64,000 nt of DNA from Macrothele yani (Eukaryota > Arthropoda > Arachnida > Araneae > Macrothelidae), in contig CM077011.1 in NCBI GenBank assembly GCA_039090855.1, positions 136,712,749-136,776,748 of the forward strand, written 5' to 3'. A program made the position numbers and the translations under genes. The notes beneath the pieces were generated by a model. The model saw nothing but the letters and a program-made list of their open reading frames with translations. It made no database searches and had not been told where the DNA came from. Positions within the stretch are counted from its first letter, which is position 1. Each line of letters opens with the position of its first letter. Positions 10,604 to 21,247 of this stretch are shown piece by piece.

Positions 10604-11760
10604 AATTTCGTAAAATCTACAGTTTTCAATTTAGAACCACCAAATTTGGTGTACTACCTCAAGGTGTTTTTGGAAGTGGTCTGAGCCCGGGGTCGAGGGG
10701 CCCCCATAGAAAATTTTCGTAAAATCTACAGTTTTCAATTTAGAACCACAAAATTTGGTATACTTCCTCATGGTGCTCTAACTTAGACCGTAAACGGTTT
10801 TTGGAAAGGTACGGGCCCCTGGGTCAAGGGGCCCCAATACGCAATATTCGTAAAATCTACAGTTTTCAATTTAGAACCACCAAATTTGGTATAATATCCC
10901 ATGGTGCTCTAATTTAGACGGTAGAGGGTTTTCAAAACGAGTGGGGGCCCGGGATCAAGGGGGCCCCATACGCAAATTCGTAAAATCTACAGTTTTCAAT
11001 TTAAAGCCACCAAATTTGGTATAGTACCTCATGATGTTCTAACTTAGACCGTACACAGTTTTTGGAAGTGGTCTGAGCCCGGGGTCGATGGGCCCCCATA
11101 GAAAATTTTCGTAAAATCTACAGTTTTCAATTTAGAACCACAAAATTTGGTAAACTTCCTCATGGTGCTCTAACTTAGACCGTAAATGGTTTTTTGGAAA
11201 GGTAGGGGGCCCGGGGTGAAGGGGCTCCAATACGCAATATTCGTAAAATCTACAGTTTTCAATTTAGAACCACCAAATTTGGTATAATATCTCATGGTGC
11301 TCTAATTTAGACGGAAGAGGGTTTTTGGAAAGGGGGGGGACCCGGGATCAAGAGGGCCCCATACGCAATATTCGTCAAATCTACAGTTTTCAATTTAAAA
11401 CCACCAAATTTGGTATACTACCTCATGGTGCTCTAACTCAGACCGTAGACAGTTTTTGGAAGTGGTCTGAGCCCGGGGTCGAGGGTGCCCCCTAGAAAAT
11501 TTTCGTAAAATCTACAGTTTTCAATTTAGAACCACAAAATTTGGCATACTTCCTCATGGTGCTCTAACTTAGACCGTATACGGTTTGGAAAGTTAGGGGG
11601 CCCGGGGTGAAGGGGCTCCAATACGCAATATTCATAAAATCTACAGTTTTCAATTTAGAACCACCAAATTTGGTATACTACCTCATGGTACTCTAACTTA
11701 GATCGTAGAGGGTTTGGGTAAAGGGGGGTCGAGGGGGCTCCATGTAAAATTTTCGGCAGT
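10604..11760 (+). repeat. Inner tandem repeat of left arm, ~130-bp unit, nine copies
   Basis: Each unit contains cgtaaaatctacagttttc, then accaccaaatttggtatac, then a GC-rich segment like cccggggtcgaggggccccc. Copies start near 10608, 10716, 10848, 10976, 11108, 11239, 11371, 11500 and 11631. The GC-rich spacer alternates between two versions (agtggtctgagcccggggt and a second with gggggcccgggatcaagg), hinting at a higher-order dimer. Inverted copies are at 28080-28890. Confidence 0.95.
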
Positions 11761-11999
11761 TTACAGTGTTTCTTCAAATTAAAGTGCGGTTCTCGCTTGC
11801 CTTACGTAGAACGTTTTCTCGAAATTGTTTGGAGTTCCCAATTCTACTCTCAAAAAAAAAAAAAATATATATATGCCAAGAAACGGCGATCTTTATTCAT
11901 ACCCCCCCCCCCCTCGTTGAACTTTTGTGGCCAGTTGCCGTAAACTCGTATGAACCGGCATGAAAATTCCGATAAACAAAAGAACTCCTTCCCGTCATT

Positions 12000-12172
12000 A
12001 GGTACTTTGAAAAACTGCCACACATAATTCGCGCAAACTGGGAAAACTGACACACATTCTAAGTGTTCCTCGGAGGAACAGCAATTTGTGCTCGGTCCCT
12101 TAATGAAAAGCATGTGGCAGGTTTCCAAGTTGCTGAAAGATGTGTGGCAGTTTTCGTGTGTGACGGTTTATC
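12000..12172 (+). repeat. Left arm of ~170-bp imperfect inverted repeat (partner 17478-17660)
   Basis: Shared blocks include gaaaactgccacacataatt, cctcggaggaacagcaa and cccttaatgaaaa, which recur in reverse complement at 17478-17660. The pair brackets the P/THAP transposase relic and could be its subterminal or terminal repeats. Confidence 0.75.
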
Positions 12173-12179
12173 GGAGACC

Positions 12180-13150
12180 AAGAATTTTAGAAAGTTCTTT
12201 GGATCGAATTAAAACTTTAAATTCAAAAAAATCCCTTATCAGCGGCGGGGTAGATTCGATTTAGGACGAAACAAGATAGTAATTCCGCAACTTCATGTAT
12301 GTTTGAAATGTGAAAAGATGAAGGAGAGTAAAAGACTGTAGGAAAAAATATCTGATCTTGAAAGTGTACTAGGTGCTTTAAAGAATGAGAAACGCGAGAT
12401 TATTAAATATATCTGCACAAATCAGAAATGCATACATCATTACAAGGTTCTGGTCAAAACAAATTATCCAACTCAAGAAGCAATTAAAAGAAATTAAGAG
12501 AAACTATGGTACGTTGGAAAGATTAGGTAAAGGCGTCCATGATATATTTACGACCCCCAAGTGATCTTACGAAAGGAAGCAATGGATAAAATGGGCACCT
12601 GAAGATATATCGAAATGCATCGTAATAAGAGCTCTCTTTAGAAAAATCATATATGACTTCTGGAGGGGGAAACATTATTCCATTACTTTGAAAAGATGGT
12701 GCGCAAAATTTACCCGTAATCCAGGCATTCAACACGATGACTTTTTTGTTGATGGGGAAAAAAAGCTATGAAAGTTTAAATCGCTTTGTAAAGCTTTATG
12801 TTTTAAGCTTTGACGAAATTCATATTGACTCTAGGCTATACTACGACACCAGAATGGGCAAAATTCTTTGCCCTTTCAAGAAAGCCCAATTTTTCTTAAT
12901 CCGAGGATTATTATCGCAATGGAAGCAGCCAATATTCTTTAACTTACAAATGAAAAAAAATATTGCTTTTTTTTAATAAATCAAGGTTTGGAATCTACTG
13001 GGGTTGAACTAAAAGTTATTTCTGACTTGGGATGATGCAATATGTTGTGGAGAGAACTTGAAATTTCTATGGACAAGTCATTTTTCGATAATCCTGTTTT
13101 TTCAGGGGTCAAAAATATGGGTATTTGCTGATAATTTTAGCTTTTAGATC
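12180..13150 (+). pseudogene. P-element/THAP9-type transposase relic, core region
   Basis: Translating across frames gives segments matching the order of P/THAP9 transposases. These are a coiled region (KISDLESVLGALKNEK), WAPEDISKCIVIRALFRKII, HYSITLKRWCAKFTRNPGIQ, then VLSFDEIHIDSRLYYDTRMG followed by LIRGLLSQWKQPIFFN, and GVELKVISDLG. The SFDE aspartate is in the position of the first RNase H-like catalytic residue. No N-terminal THAP zinc finger and no C-terminal half are visible, and many stops are present. The protein would have been the transposase of an older element than the P copy at 30 kb. Confidence 0.7.
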
Positions 13151-14013
13151 TTCGAATATGAAACATTCTGCTTAATGATTTCAAAACAAATATTCCTTCT
13201 GTTTTAATGTGTTTCAGTGATGTTCGTTGGATTTACTGGGGTATAAACATGGATTTAATTCCTTCCCACTCTTGCTTCGTGCGCTTAGATATCGGAGGGG
13301 ATTAGATTACTCTTGCGAAGAGAGATGGCACCGCAACTATGCTACAGCCTCCCTCTTCGGGAAGCAAAGTGTGCTTCGCTAAAAGAACCAGCCTTTGTAC
13401 TAATAGCCCTGAGTTTTTACGCTCTTTTACCTCCTCCACATTGCGCCGTTCTGTGGAAAAATAGCAAAACAACCACTCCATCTCCAGATGTTTACTTGCT
13501 GCGGTTTAATTTTAAAGACCAAACCCATTGTCCTCATTTAAGGAAGTAGTCTCGTGGGGAAGGAATCACAATGTGACGGGCACATACTAAGATTGCTTCC
13601 CTGATGAACAAGGGGGGGGTGAAAAACTGAACTATACCAATGCTTCTTCATTAGTTCCACCGCCAAAATCCAGATGGTTTTGGGAATTGTGAGCTATTCT
13701 TACAGATCACATGTCACCCAGTGACGAGGCGCACTTTTCCGTTTTGTGGAAAAACAAATTTTAAGTCAAAAGTCGGAAGAACAATTTACCACAAAATAAA
13801 TGTTTTGTTGCAATTATCTTACCATTTATTAATCAATACATGAAGCAAACTATTGATCAGTCAATAAAATGAAATTAATAAATGAAAAATAAAAGTCCTT
13901 ATCATTCGCTGAAAATAACTTAAAAACAGTATGTCATGACTTAAAGGAACTGCAACCACATAAACTTGATACTTTAATTGAATCCTTACTGGATGTTTTT
14001 CACTTGTATAACA
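13151..14013. other. Unassigned sequence after the P-type relic
   Basis: May include further decayed transposase or element 3' sequence. A readable stretch at about 13900-14020 (ELQPHKLDTLIESLLDVFHL) is interrupted by the hAT-like insertion at 14022. No firm assignment. Confidence 0.35.
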
Positions 14014-14525
14014 GTAGACAACAAAGGCGCCGACTTTAAAAATTATTGGGGGTTCCGAAAATTTTTAATCGAATTACCAATTCATTTTTCAGAGTATTTA
14101 AGTCTAATTTAAATTTCATTCAGTGAGATTATCTGGCACAATAAAACGCCTGAAATGCTAAAATGGAGCAAATTATAGTTCATTACAGAATTTTTTTCTC
14201 TAGATAATTATTTATTTCATTTATTTTGCTTTTGTAGGCGCGGCATTATCATATACAATACACAGATACTATGTGAATATTCAACTCAATTGTCTTATAA
14301 AAGTAACAAAAACATGTAAAATATATTTTAAGGTTTTTTTACCAATTTTAAAAATTCCAAAATTTTTCTTCAAATGATTTCTGAGTTTAAATAGGAGGTT
14401 AGAAGGGAGAGGACATGACATCAGCCTCATGCCCTACGTTTTCCGTGGGCTCTACTTCGTATCAGCTATGTATGCCCAGGATGCTCAACTTGGGCTGCTT
14501 CTGTACTTATACTACGGGGAAATCG

Positions 14526-14585
14526 TTCACTTTGAAGAGGTTTCAGTTCACTTTGAAGAGGTTTCAGTTCACTTTGAAGAGGTGC
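14526..14585. repeat. 21-bp unit repeated three times
   Basis: The unit ttcactttgaagaggtttcag occurs in three near-identical tandem copies, all open in frame on both strands. Probably simple replication slippage. Confidence 0.9.
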
Positions 14586-15210
14586 ATCATGTACAGTCAG
14601 GAAAAAAATGAGATCGAAATATACATGAACATAACTAAAAATTTGCAAAAAGTTACAGAAATACTGTTTAATATTTTCTAAAAAAATTAAACAAAATTAT
14701 GCTTTGTCGAGCGGAAGTGCATACTGCGTATTAACCAATCACGGCCTTGCTAAAGCTGTGGGAGTTTTGTTGACCTTCAGGGAATGCTGTTGAGAGTAAG
14801 AGACATTCGCTATCAACCTGTGCTCTAGCACAGGTCTTCAGCAAGTGGTCTTCAGTAAGTGACGTCACGCCACTGAACCTTCCCAACCGGAGGGCCCAAG
14901 AAACCAGATGATCAGACTTGGCTTTACCAGCGGTTGCTGATGCCATCTTCTCTCTCTTCTAACCTTCTTGTTTCCTGACTGCCAGAAAATAGGGCGGGTC
15001 AACTGACTGTGCAACATATTTCCACCTTTATCACTATGACCTCGAATAGGTTCTCGTCTCCGATTGTAGAGCTAGACTTTTGTCTTCTGTGGGAACCCAG
15101 GCAAACCGAAGAATTTTCTAAAATTTAAAGTTTTAAATGCTCTTAAACAACGGTACTTGATGTATTGTCTGTCGCGTCAAATTTTTTGAGCACGAACAAA
15201 CACTAATTCT

Positions 15211-15429
15211 TTTTTTTTTTGATTGGAGGTTTAACGACCACCGTGAGCAACTCAATGGGCTATAAGCAGTCGCCCGTCCCTAATTTAGGGTCACTGGTTC
15301 CAGGGAAGGGAGAGAGCCAGTGCCGTAAGACAAACACAACATCCATGCCTGACCGGTATTCGAACCCGGACCCCTTACGGACGAATAATCAGAGGCCAGC
15401 GCCTTAGACCACTGCGCCACCGGGGCGGC
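15211..15429 (-). mobile_element. SINE family A, full copy inside hAT-like element
   Basis: Complete head, body and poly(T) in reverse orientation. The TSD taattct is on both sides (15204-15210 and 15430-15436). It is younger than the hAT-like element that contains it. Confidence 0.95.
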
Positions 15430-15690
15430 TAATTCTTTTTTGAGGCACAATAAACAGTCCGAGAGGTAAATTTCTATACACACTTTTTATATACTATAAT
15501 AAACGGGGAATGAATAATAAAAACCTTGAAGAATTGATAACGAAAACCAAAATTTATGCACATATGCGTACGTGTATTTTTTCCACGAAATACGCGCAAA
15601 AATATTAGGGTTTCGAGGAACCCTCAACAAAATCATTGGGGGGTTCAAAAACTGTCTCGAACCCACGAAGTCGGCGCCTATGTTAGACAA

Positions 15691-16131
15691 TATAAATATA
15701 TTTACACACAATGTTGAATAATCCATTAATGGAACACGGGAGATTGGTACCCGGCAAATTGGTGCCCAGCAAACTCGAACCCATGCAGTTCCGTTCCCTC
15801 CTGTTCAGTTTTAATGCCTGATTTTCAGGATTTGGCATCATCTTCACCTCTTCTAACTATTCCGATACATTTTCCCCTCTTCAAATTCGTAAATTATTTC
15901 ACAAATTGAAGCAATCACGGCATTTTCCTAAAATTGAATTTTAGAAAACTCGTACCAGGGAGATTGGTACCCTTCTGTTAGTGAGGCGTTACGGGGACAT
16001 ATACAAATTGCATTAAAGGAAGGTCTTTCCTCTTTGGTGATTGTTGTTGTTGAACAGCTGTTCTCTTGGCGGAAAACTCCTATTATTTCTTCCACCGTTA
16101 GCAAAACACACAGCATAAAACTCCATTACCT
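15691..16131. other. Spacer with a repeated ggagattggtaccc motif
   Basis: The motif ggagattggtaccc appears at about 15740 and 15958 in the same orientation. No gene recognised. Confidence 0.4.
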
Positions 16132-16133
16132 TA

Positions 16134-17360
16134 GACACTGAGTCTCCACTTTATTATGACCACCTGACAGTTTTAAGCAAATGAACTATGACTGCATTCT
16201 GTTGCCGCCTGAGGGCGAAGCTAGTATAAAAAGGGAAAGCTTAGGGCTTGTAACAGTAATAGAAGGGATTTTTGGGTGACGAGATGGGTAAAAAATGTCT
16301 TTTGACGGACTTTCAACGTGGGATGATTGTAGGAGATCGGAGCCATGGAGCGAGTATCACCGAAACCACCGCATTCGGGAAATGTTCCAGAGCGGCTGTT
16401 GTTAAAGTGTTTAAAGACTGGACTGTCAGCCAAAAAACTGGGTCTCTACGTGCAACGTGTGAACGTCATTGACTAGTGACTGCTCGGGCGGAACGAAGAG
16501 TGTCCTGACTGGTAACAGACAACAGAAGAGCAACAGTGCAGCAAATTACAGACCATCTTAGTCAAAGATCCCCTAAAATGATCTCTGCACGCACTGTTGG
16601 CCGTACACTGCATCAGATGGGATATGGCAGCCGAAGCCATGTTCGAACACCTTTGCTGTCTGCAGTTAACAAGAGAAAACGTCTCCAATTCGCACAGGAG
16701 CACAAGGATTGGACAGTCGATAATTGGAAACAAATTATGTGGTCCGATGAATCACGTTTTCAGTTGCATCATGCCGATGGCCGAGTGAGAATTTGGCGGA
16801 AACAGCACGAAAGCATGGACCCCAAATGCATTGCTACAACCCTTCAAGCTGGTGGAGGCAACGTTATGGTTTGAAGAATGTTTTCCTGGCATGCCTTGGG
16901 CCCTTTAATTCGTGTTGATCAACGTCTGACTGGCACATCATATCTAAACATCGTTGCGGACCAAGTGCATCCTGTCATGTGGATGGTTTATCCCAATGGC
17001 GATGGCTACTTTCAACAAGATAATGCGTCCTGCCATAGTGCTCGTATTGTACAGGATTGGTTTCAGGAACATGCCGGTGAGTTTACTTTGCTTAGGTGGC
17101 TCCCACAATCTCCAGATCTCAACCCCAATGAGAATTTGTGGGATGAAGTTGAACGAGGCATCAGACAGCTGGATCCACAACCCTGTAATCTCACACTCCT
17201 GGAAAGTGCTATTCATCAAGCATGGTCTCAGATTCCACAAACCACCTATCAACATCTCGTGGAGTCCGTGCCACGAAGAATCGACGCAGTATTAAAGGCA
17301 AAAGGTGGCCCACCGAAGTACTGAGGGGTGGTCATAATAAAGTGGCCAGCACTCAGTGTG
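16134..17360 (+). mobile_element. Tc1-like transposon, full length, TA flanked
   Basis: Terminal inverted repeats of ~30 bp share cactgagt and ccactttattatgaccacc. TA dinucleotides flank both ends (16132-16133 and 17361-17362). The only gene is a DD34E transposase in one frame. A TATA-like gtataaaaagg lies about 70 bp before its start. The element is complete in structure, but the gene has three stops. Confidence 0.92.
16284..17324 (+). pseudogene. Tc1-type DD34E transposase, one frame, three in-frame TGA codons
   Basis: Start at the ATG of MGKKCLLTDFQRGMIVG, which opens the paired helix-turn-helix domain; the frame runs to the stop after GGPPKY (about 346 codons, usual for Tc1). The catalytic triad is visible: WSDESRF, YFQQDNASCH and SPDLNPNENLWD. 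TGA codons at 16470, 16506 and 16872 interrupt it; the last replaces the Trp expected in VMVWG. There is no frameshift, so decay is by point changes only. It would cut and paste 16134-17360. Confidence 0.92.
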
Positions 17361-17477
17361 TAAGGGAATGTATACGCAAATTGCATTTCGTTCTAGATTT
17401 GTTAAAGTGTAGGAGTTATTATAGTGGCATAAAATTATAATAGGAGATTCCTACTTACATAAAAAGACATGTAAGAT

Positions 17478-17660
17478 CCGGTTCACTATAAACCGGCAAA
17501 CAGGAAAACTCCCACATGTTTTTCATTAAGGGGCCGGGCACGAGTTGCTGTCCCTCCGAGGGGCACTTCGAATTTGTGGCAGTTTTCCAAGTTTCCGAAT
17601 TATGTGTAGCAGTTTTCCAAAGATACATTGACATACACACTGAACTTGGTGGACAGATAC
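17478..17660 (-). repeat. Right arm of ~170-bp imperfect inverted repeat (partner 12000-12172)
   Basis: In reverse complement this shows gaaaactgctacacataatt, cctcggagggacagcaac and cccttaatgaaaaacatgtg in the same order as the left arm. Between the arms lie the P-type relic, the hAT-like insertion and the Tc1 element. Confidence 0.75.
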
Positions 17661-17734
17661 ATACAGTATAGACATTCTGTGTTTCAACGACAGGAATGTA
17701 CATATGTGAACTAGGAACTCAGCGAATAAACCTC

Positions 17735-17945
17735 CGAAAGACAAACGCCAACAACCATTGCCCGGGATTCTAACGCAGACCCCCTCCGTTGGGCGAATGA
17801 CCAGAAGCCATCGCTTAAATCACTGGGCCACCGGAATGGCCGTAAGACAAAGACGACATCCATGCCTTACCGGGATCTGAACCCAGACCCCTCTGTTGGG
17901 CGAAAGATCAGAAGCCATCGCTTAGACCACTGGGACACCGGGGCT
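17735..17945 (-). mobile_element. Two tandem SINE family A head fragments
   Basis: Two successive ~105-nt reverse-oriented tRNA-like heads with diverged boxes. The first ends ccaccggaatggcc, the second gacaccggggc. Probably a local duplication or SINE-into-SINE insertion, both old. Confidence 0.75.
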
Positions 17946-18066
17946 ACTCCCCAAAGAGATCAAGAGCAACGTATGTCACAAATTAAAAATGCAAAAATAT
18001 TATTTTACATGTTCAAATAATTACATAGTGTCTTCTTCCCAAAGAGATTAAGAGCGACATACGTCA
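17946..18066 (+). repeat. ~30-bp direct repeat pair spaced ~89 bp
   Basis: cccaaagagatcaagagcaa... at 17947 recurs as cccaaagagattaagagcga... at about 18036. Possible duplicated insertion site or short satellite; no function assigned. Confidence 0.6.
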
Positions 18067-18267
18067 GAACAAAACATACGGTTGTGACGTGTATATATAA
18101 TTATGTGTGTCAACCCCGCCTTCTCGTGGTGCATCCTGTTCCCACTAAAGGGGCTCTGACGACCGCCAATAGCGGTATAACTATACCATCGGGATTAGAG
18201 GAAATGCTATCCCACACTCACCAACCCGCTTGACCAGCGTGGTGAGTTATGGCCAAACCCCTCCAAA

Positions 18268-19224
18268 ATGACTCCACAACTTAAATCTTGGCCCTCAGTC
18301 TCCGGCAGCTGGAATGTACGTGGCCAAGGCAGCGGCCAGTGCGACATGAAGGCAGAGGGTGCTAAAAATCCCCGGAGAACCGGACTAGGCTGCCATCTGA
18401 TGCTGATCTTGACTACGTACAATGGACGCTCCCTATCTTCTGATTCAAGGCTTCCTGAATTGGAAGAGGAACTACAAAGGATCAAGTGGGACATCGTCGG
18501 GCTAAGTGAGGTAAGGAGAAAAGGAGAAGATCTCATTGAACTGAAAAGTGGACATCTCTTCTACTATCGTGGGACAGATACTGGCAGAACTAGTGGTGTT
18601 GGATTTATAATAAACAAGAAACTGAAGGATAAAGTTGTAGAAGTTGAAAGTTCCTCTGACAGAACCGCACGACTCGTTATCCAACTCTTGAGAAGATACC
18701 AGGCTCAGATTATTCAAACTTATGCACCCACCACAAGTCATCCTGAAGAAGAAATTGAAGAATTTTATGAGGAAATTCGTGATCTAAATAATAAAGGTAA
18801 GCAGCACTTGAAGATAATTATGGGAGATTTCAATGCAAAAATAGGGCAACGGCAACAGAATGAAACTTCAGTAGGTAAATTCGGTCACGGCAACAGAAAC
18901 CAGCGTGGAAATACTCTCGTAGAGTTTGCAGAGGCAGAAGGGTTTTTCATCTTGAACTCCTTTTTCAAGAAAAAGCCACACAGGAAATGGACATGGAGAC
19001 ATCCAAATGGGACGACAAGTGAAATTGATTTTATTATGTGTAACAAAAAATTCGTCATAGAAGACTGCAGTGTGCTAAACAAGTTCAACACAGGTAGTGA
19101 CCGTAGATTGGTGAGATGTAAGATGCACCTCAACACTAAACTCGAAAGTGGCAAGCTCATAAGACAAGCAAAATGTATTGACATAACCAACCTTAAAAAA
19201 CACCATATTTACCTTCAAGTGTGA
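18268..19224 (+). pseudogene. RTE copy A: endonuclease domain
   Basis: The frame contains LTTYNGRSLSSDSRLPELEE, DIVGLSEVRR (metal-binding Glu), IIMGDFNAKIG (catalytic GDFN), EIDFIMCNKK and GSDRRLVRCKM (the usual SDHRLV; the His is replaced by Arg in this copy). The domain nicks DNA for target-primed reverse transcription. The frame ends early at KKHHIYLQV because of a small indel; the copy at 61.4 kb keeps the frame here. The altered SDH motif suggests this nuclease would be impaired. Confidence 0.85.
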
Positions 19225-19270
19225 ACTGAAGAACAGATTCTCTGCTTTAGAAGGCCTAACATCGGAAGAA

Positions 19271-21218
19271 GTGGATATTTCTGAAGTTAACAGAAAAGTA
19301 ACCAAAGCTCTTATGGAAACAGCAACAAAATTAGCTGGGTCTAAGAACAAGTTGCATGTGAACAAATTATCAGGAAAAACCAAAATGTTGATGCAAAAAA
19401 GAAGAGAGATGAGGACAACTAAAGAAGATGTGACTTCCAAAGTGGAATATATAGAGCTATGCAAGACAGTACGAAAAAGTATCACTGAAGATGTAAGGAA
19501 ATTCAACTGTGAACTAGTGAGGAAAGCAATTAGAAAACAACAAAAGCCTAAAGATAGCAAAGGGACATCTCAGTAAGGGAAGAAAACAGATTATGGCACT
19601 GAGAAAAGAAGATGGTTCTGTAACAAGAAATAGAGGCAAAGTTTTGACAAGAGTGAAAGATTTATACTCCAAATTATATGAAAGAGATGATACATGTACT
19701 CCAGACATCATGAAAGGTACCAGTACCAGAGTTCTTCCAGTCCTCCCAGCAGAAGTTGCACATGCAATCAAGAACATGAAGCGAGGAAAAGTTCCAGGAG
19801 AAGATGGAATTACTGTAGACATCATACAAGAAGCAAGTGGAGAATTCGAAACAGTACTCGCCCAAATTTTCACTCGATGCCTTAATGAAGGGAAGATTCC
19901 TGAGGATTGGAACAACGCTACAATGATCCTGCTTCATAAAAAAGGTGACATTGAGGATCTCAGGAATTACAGACCTATCAGTGGTTTATAAAATCTTCAC
20001 TAAAGTTCTTTCACACCGGTTGAAGGTAACACTGGACATGGCTCCACCGAGAGAACAAGCTGGATTCAGGAGTGGCTACAGCACAATGGATCATATCCAC
20101 GTACTGAGAGAACTGATTGAAAGAGCGAGGGAATATGAACTTCCATTGTGCATGGCCTTTATCGATTATGAAAAAGCCTTTGATTCGGTGAAACCATCAA
20201 CAGTTACAATGGCTCTGAAATCCTGCGGTATTGAAGATGCATACATTAATATTATTAATAACATCTATGAAAATGCAAGTGCAAAGATTCGGCTGTTTGA
20301 AAATATAACACACATAAAAATTGGAAAGGGAGTGAGACAAGGTGACACCATATCTCCGAAGCTCTTTAATGCCACATTGGAAAATGTCTTTCAATCACTG
20401 AACTGGGAAAACAAAGGGATAAAAGTTAATGGAGATTATCTAACCCACCTTTGTTTTACTGATGACATAGTCATTTTTGCAACTACCCCATCAGAGCTGC
20501 AGAGTACCATCCAGGAACTTGCTGACAAGAGTAAAGAAGTGGGATCAAAAATGAACTTTCTAACGACAAAAGTGATGTTCAATGCTTTTACACGAAATGA
20601 AGATTTATCGATTGATGGAGAAAAGCTGGATATAACAGACACGTACGTTTATCTTGGACAGCAGATATCAAGTGAGGGTCACATTGATGAAGAAATTAAT
20701 CGGCGTACAAAACGTGCCTGGAGAGCTTTTGGAAGAAACAGCATAATTTTCAAGAGCAATATGCCATTATGTCTTAAAAGAAAAGTGTTTGATCAATGCA
20801 TCCTTCCAGTGCTTACGTATGGTGCAGAGACGTGGACTTAACTAAAAGAGACAGAAAAAGGCTGCAGACAACTCAAAGCAGCATGGAGAGGTGCATGCTT
20901 GGTGTAACCAGGAGAGATAAGAAGAGGAACTCGTGGATCCGAAAAATGACAAGAGTGGAACACATCATGATCAGAGTTGAATCCCTGAAATGGCAATGGG
21001 CTGGACATACTGCCAGAAGGACAGACCATCGATGGACAGCCGAAATTTTAGATTGGATTCCAAGGGATAGGAAAAGACCCAGAAGAAGACCACGTGGGAG
21101 GTGGGTGGATGAAATTCGAAAGCATGCGGGAGTAACATGGAGGAGACTGGCACCAGACAGACCGTTGTGGAAGAAACTTGGGGAGACCTTCGTCCAGCAG
21201 TGGATTGATAATGGTTGA
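19271..21218 (+). pseudogene. RTE copy A: reverse transcriptase and C-terminal region
   Basis: Blocks in order: the linker (19271-19576), GEDGITVDIIQEASGE, EKAFDSVKPSTVTMALKS, KGVRQGDTISPKLFNATLEN, then CFTDDIVIFATT in place of the catalytic FADD box, and VYLGQQISSEGHIDEEINRR. The C-terminal tail RPRRRPRGRWVDEIRKHAG ends in FVQQWIDNG. Frameshifts occur near 19580 and 20840. Near 19975 an 11-bp deletion between short tatcag/tcag repeats removes bases kept in the 61-kb copy. FADD changed to FTDD means no polymerase activity. Confidence 0.88.
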
Positions 21219-21247
21219 CAATGATGCTGATGATGATGTCGAATATA

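Larger units (their letters stand above)
14022..15682. mobile_element. Non-autonomous hAT-like element with imperfect 8-bp TSD, carrying a SINE
   Basis: The left end caaaggcgccgacttt and right end (reverse complement cataggcgccgactt) form a 15-bp terminal inverted repeat with one mismatch. The flanks are gtagacaa (14014-14021) and ttagacaa (15683-15690), an 8-bp TSD with one change. The interior has no transposase. It carries a 21-bp triplication at 14526-14582 and a SINE A copy at 15211-15429. Confidence 0.75.
18110..21239 (+). mobile_element. RTE-clade LINE, longest copy (A)
   Basis: Contains a 5' leader (about 18110-18267), APE endonuclease, reverse transcriptase and a short 3' end finishing in a gatgatgatg-type microsatellite, as RTE LINEs do. 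The coding region is split over several frames. Copies of the same family lie at 37945-38440, 57177-58858, 58862-59816 and 61450-63897. A Tc1 element is inserted eight bases after the microsatellite tail. Confidence 0.9.
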
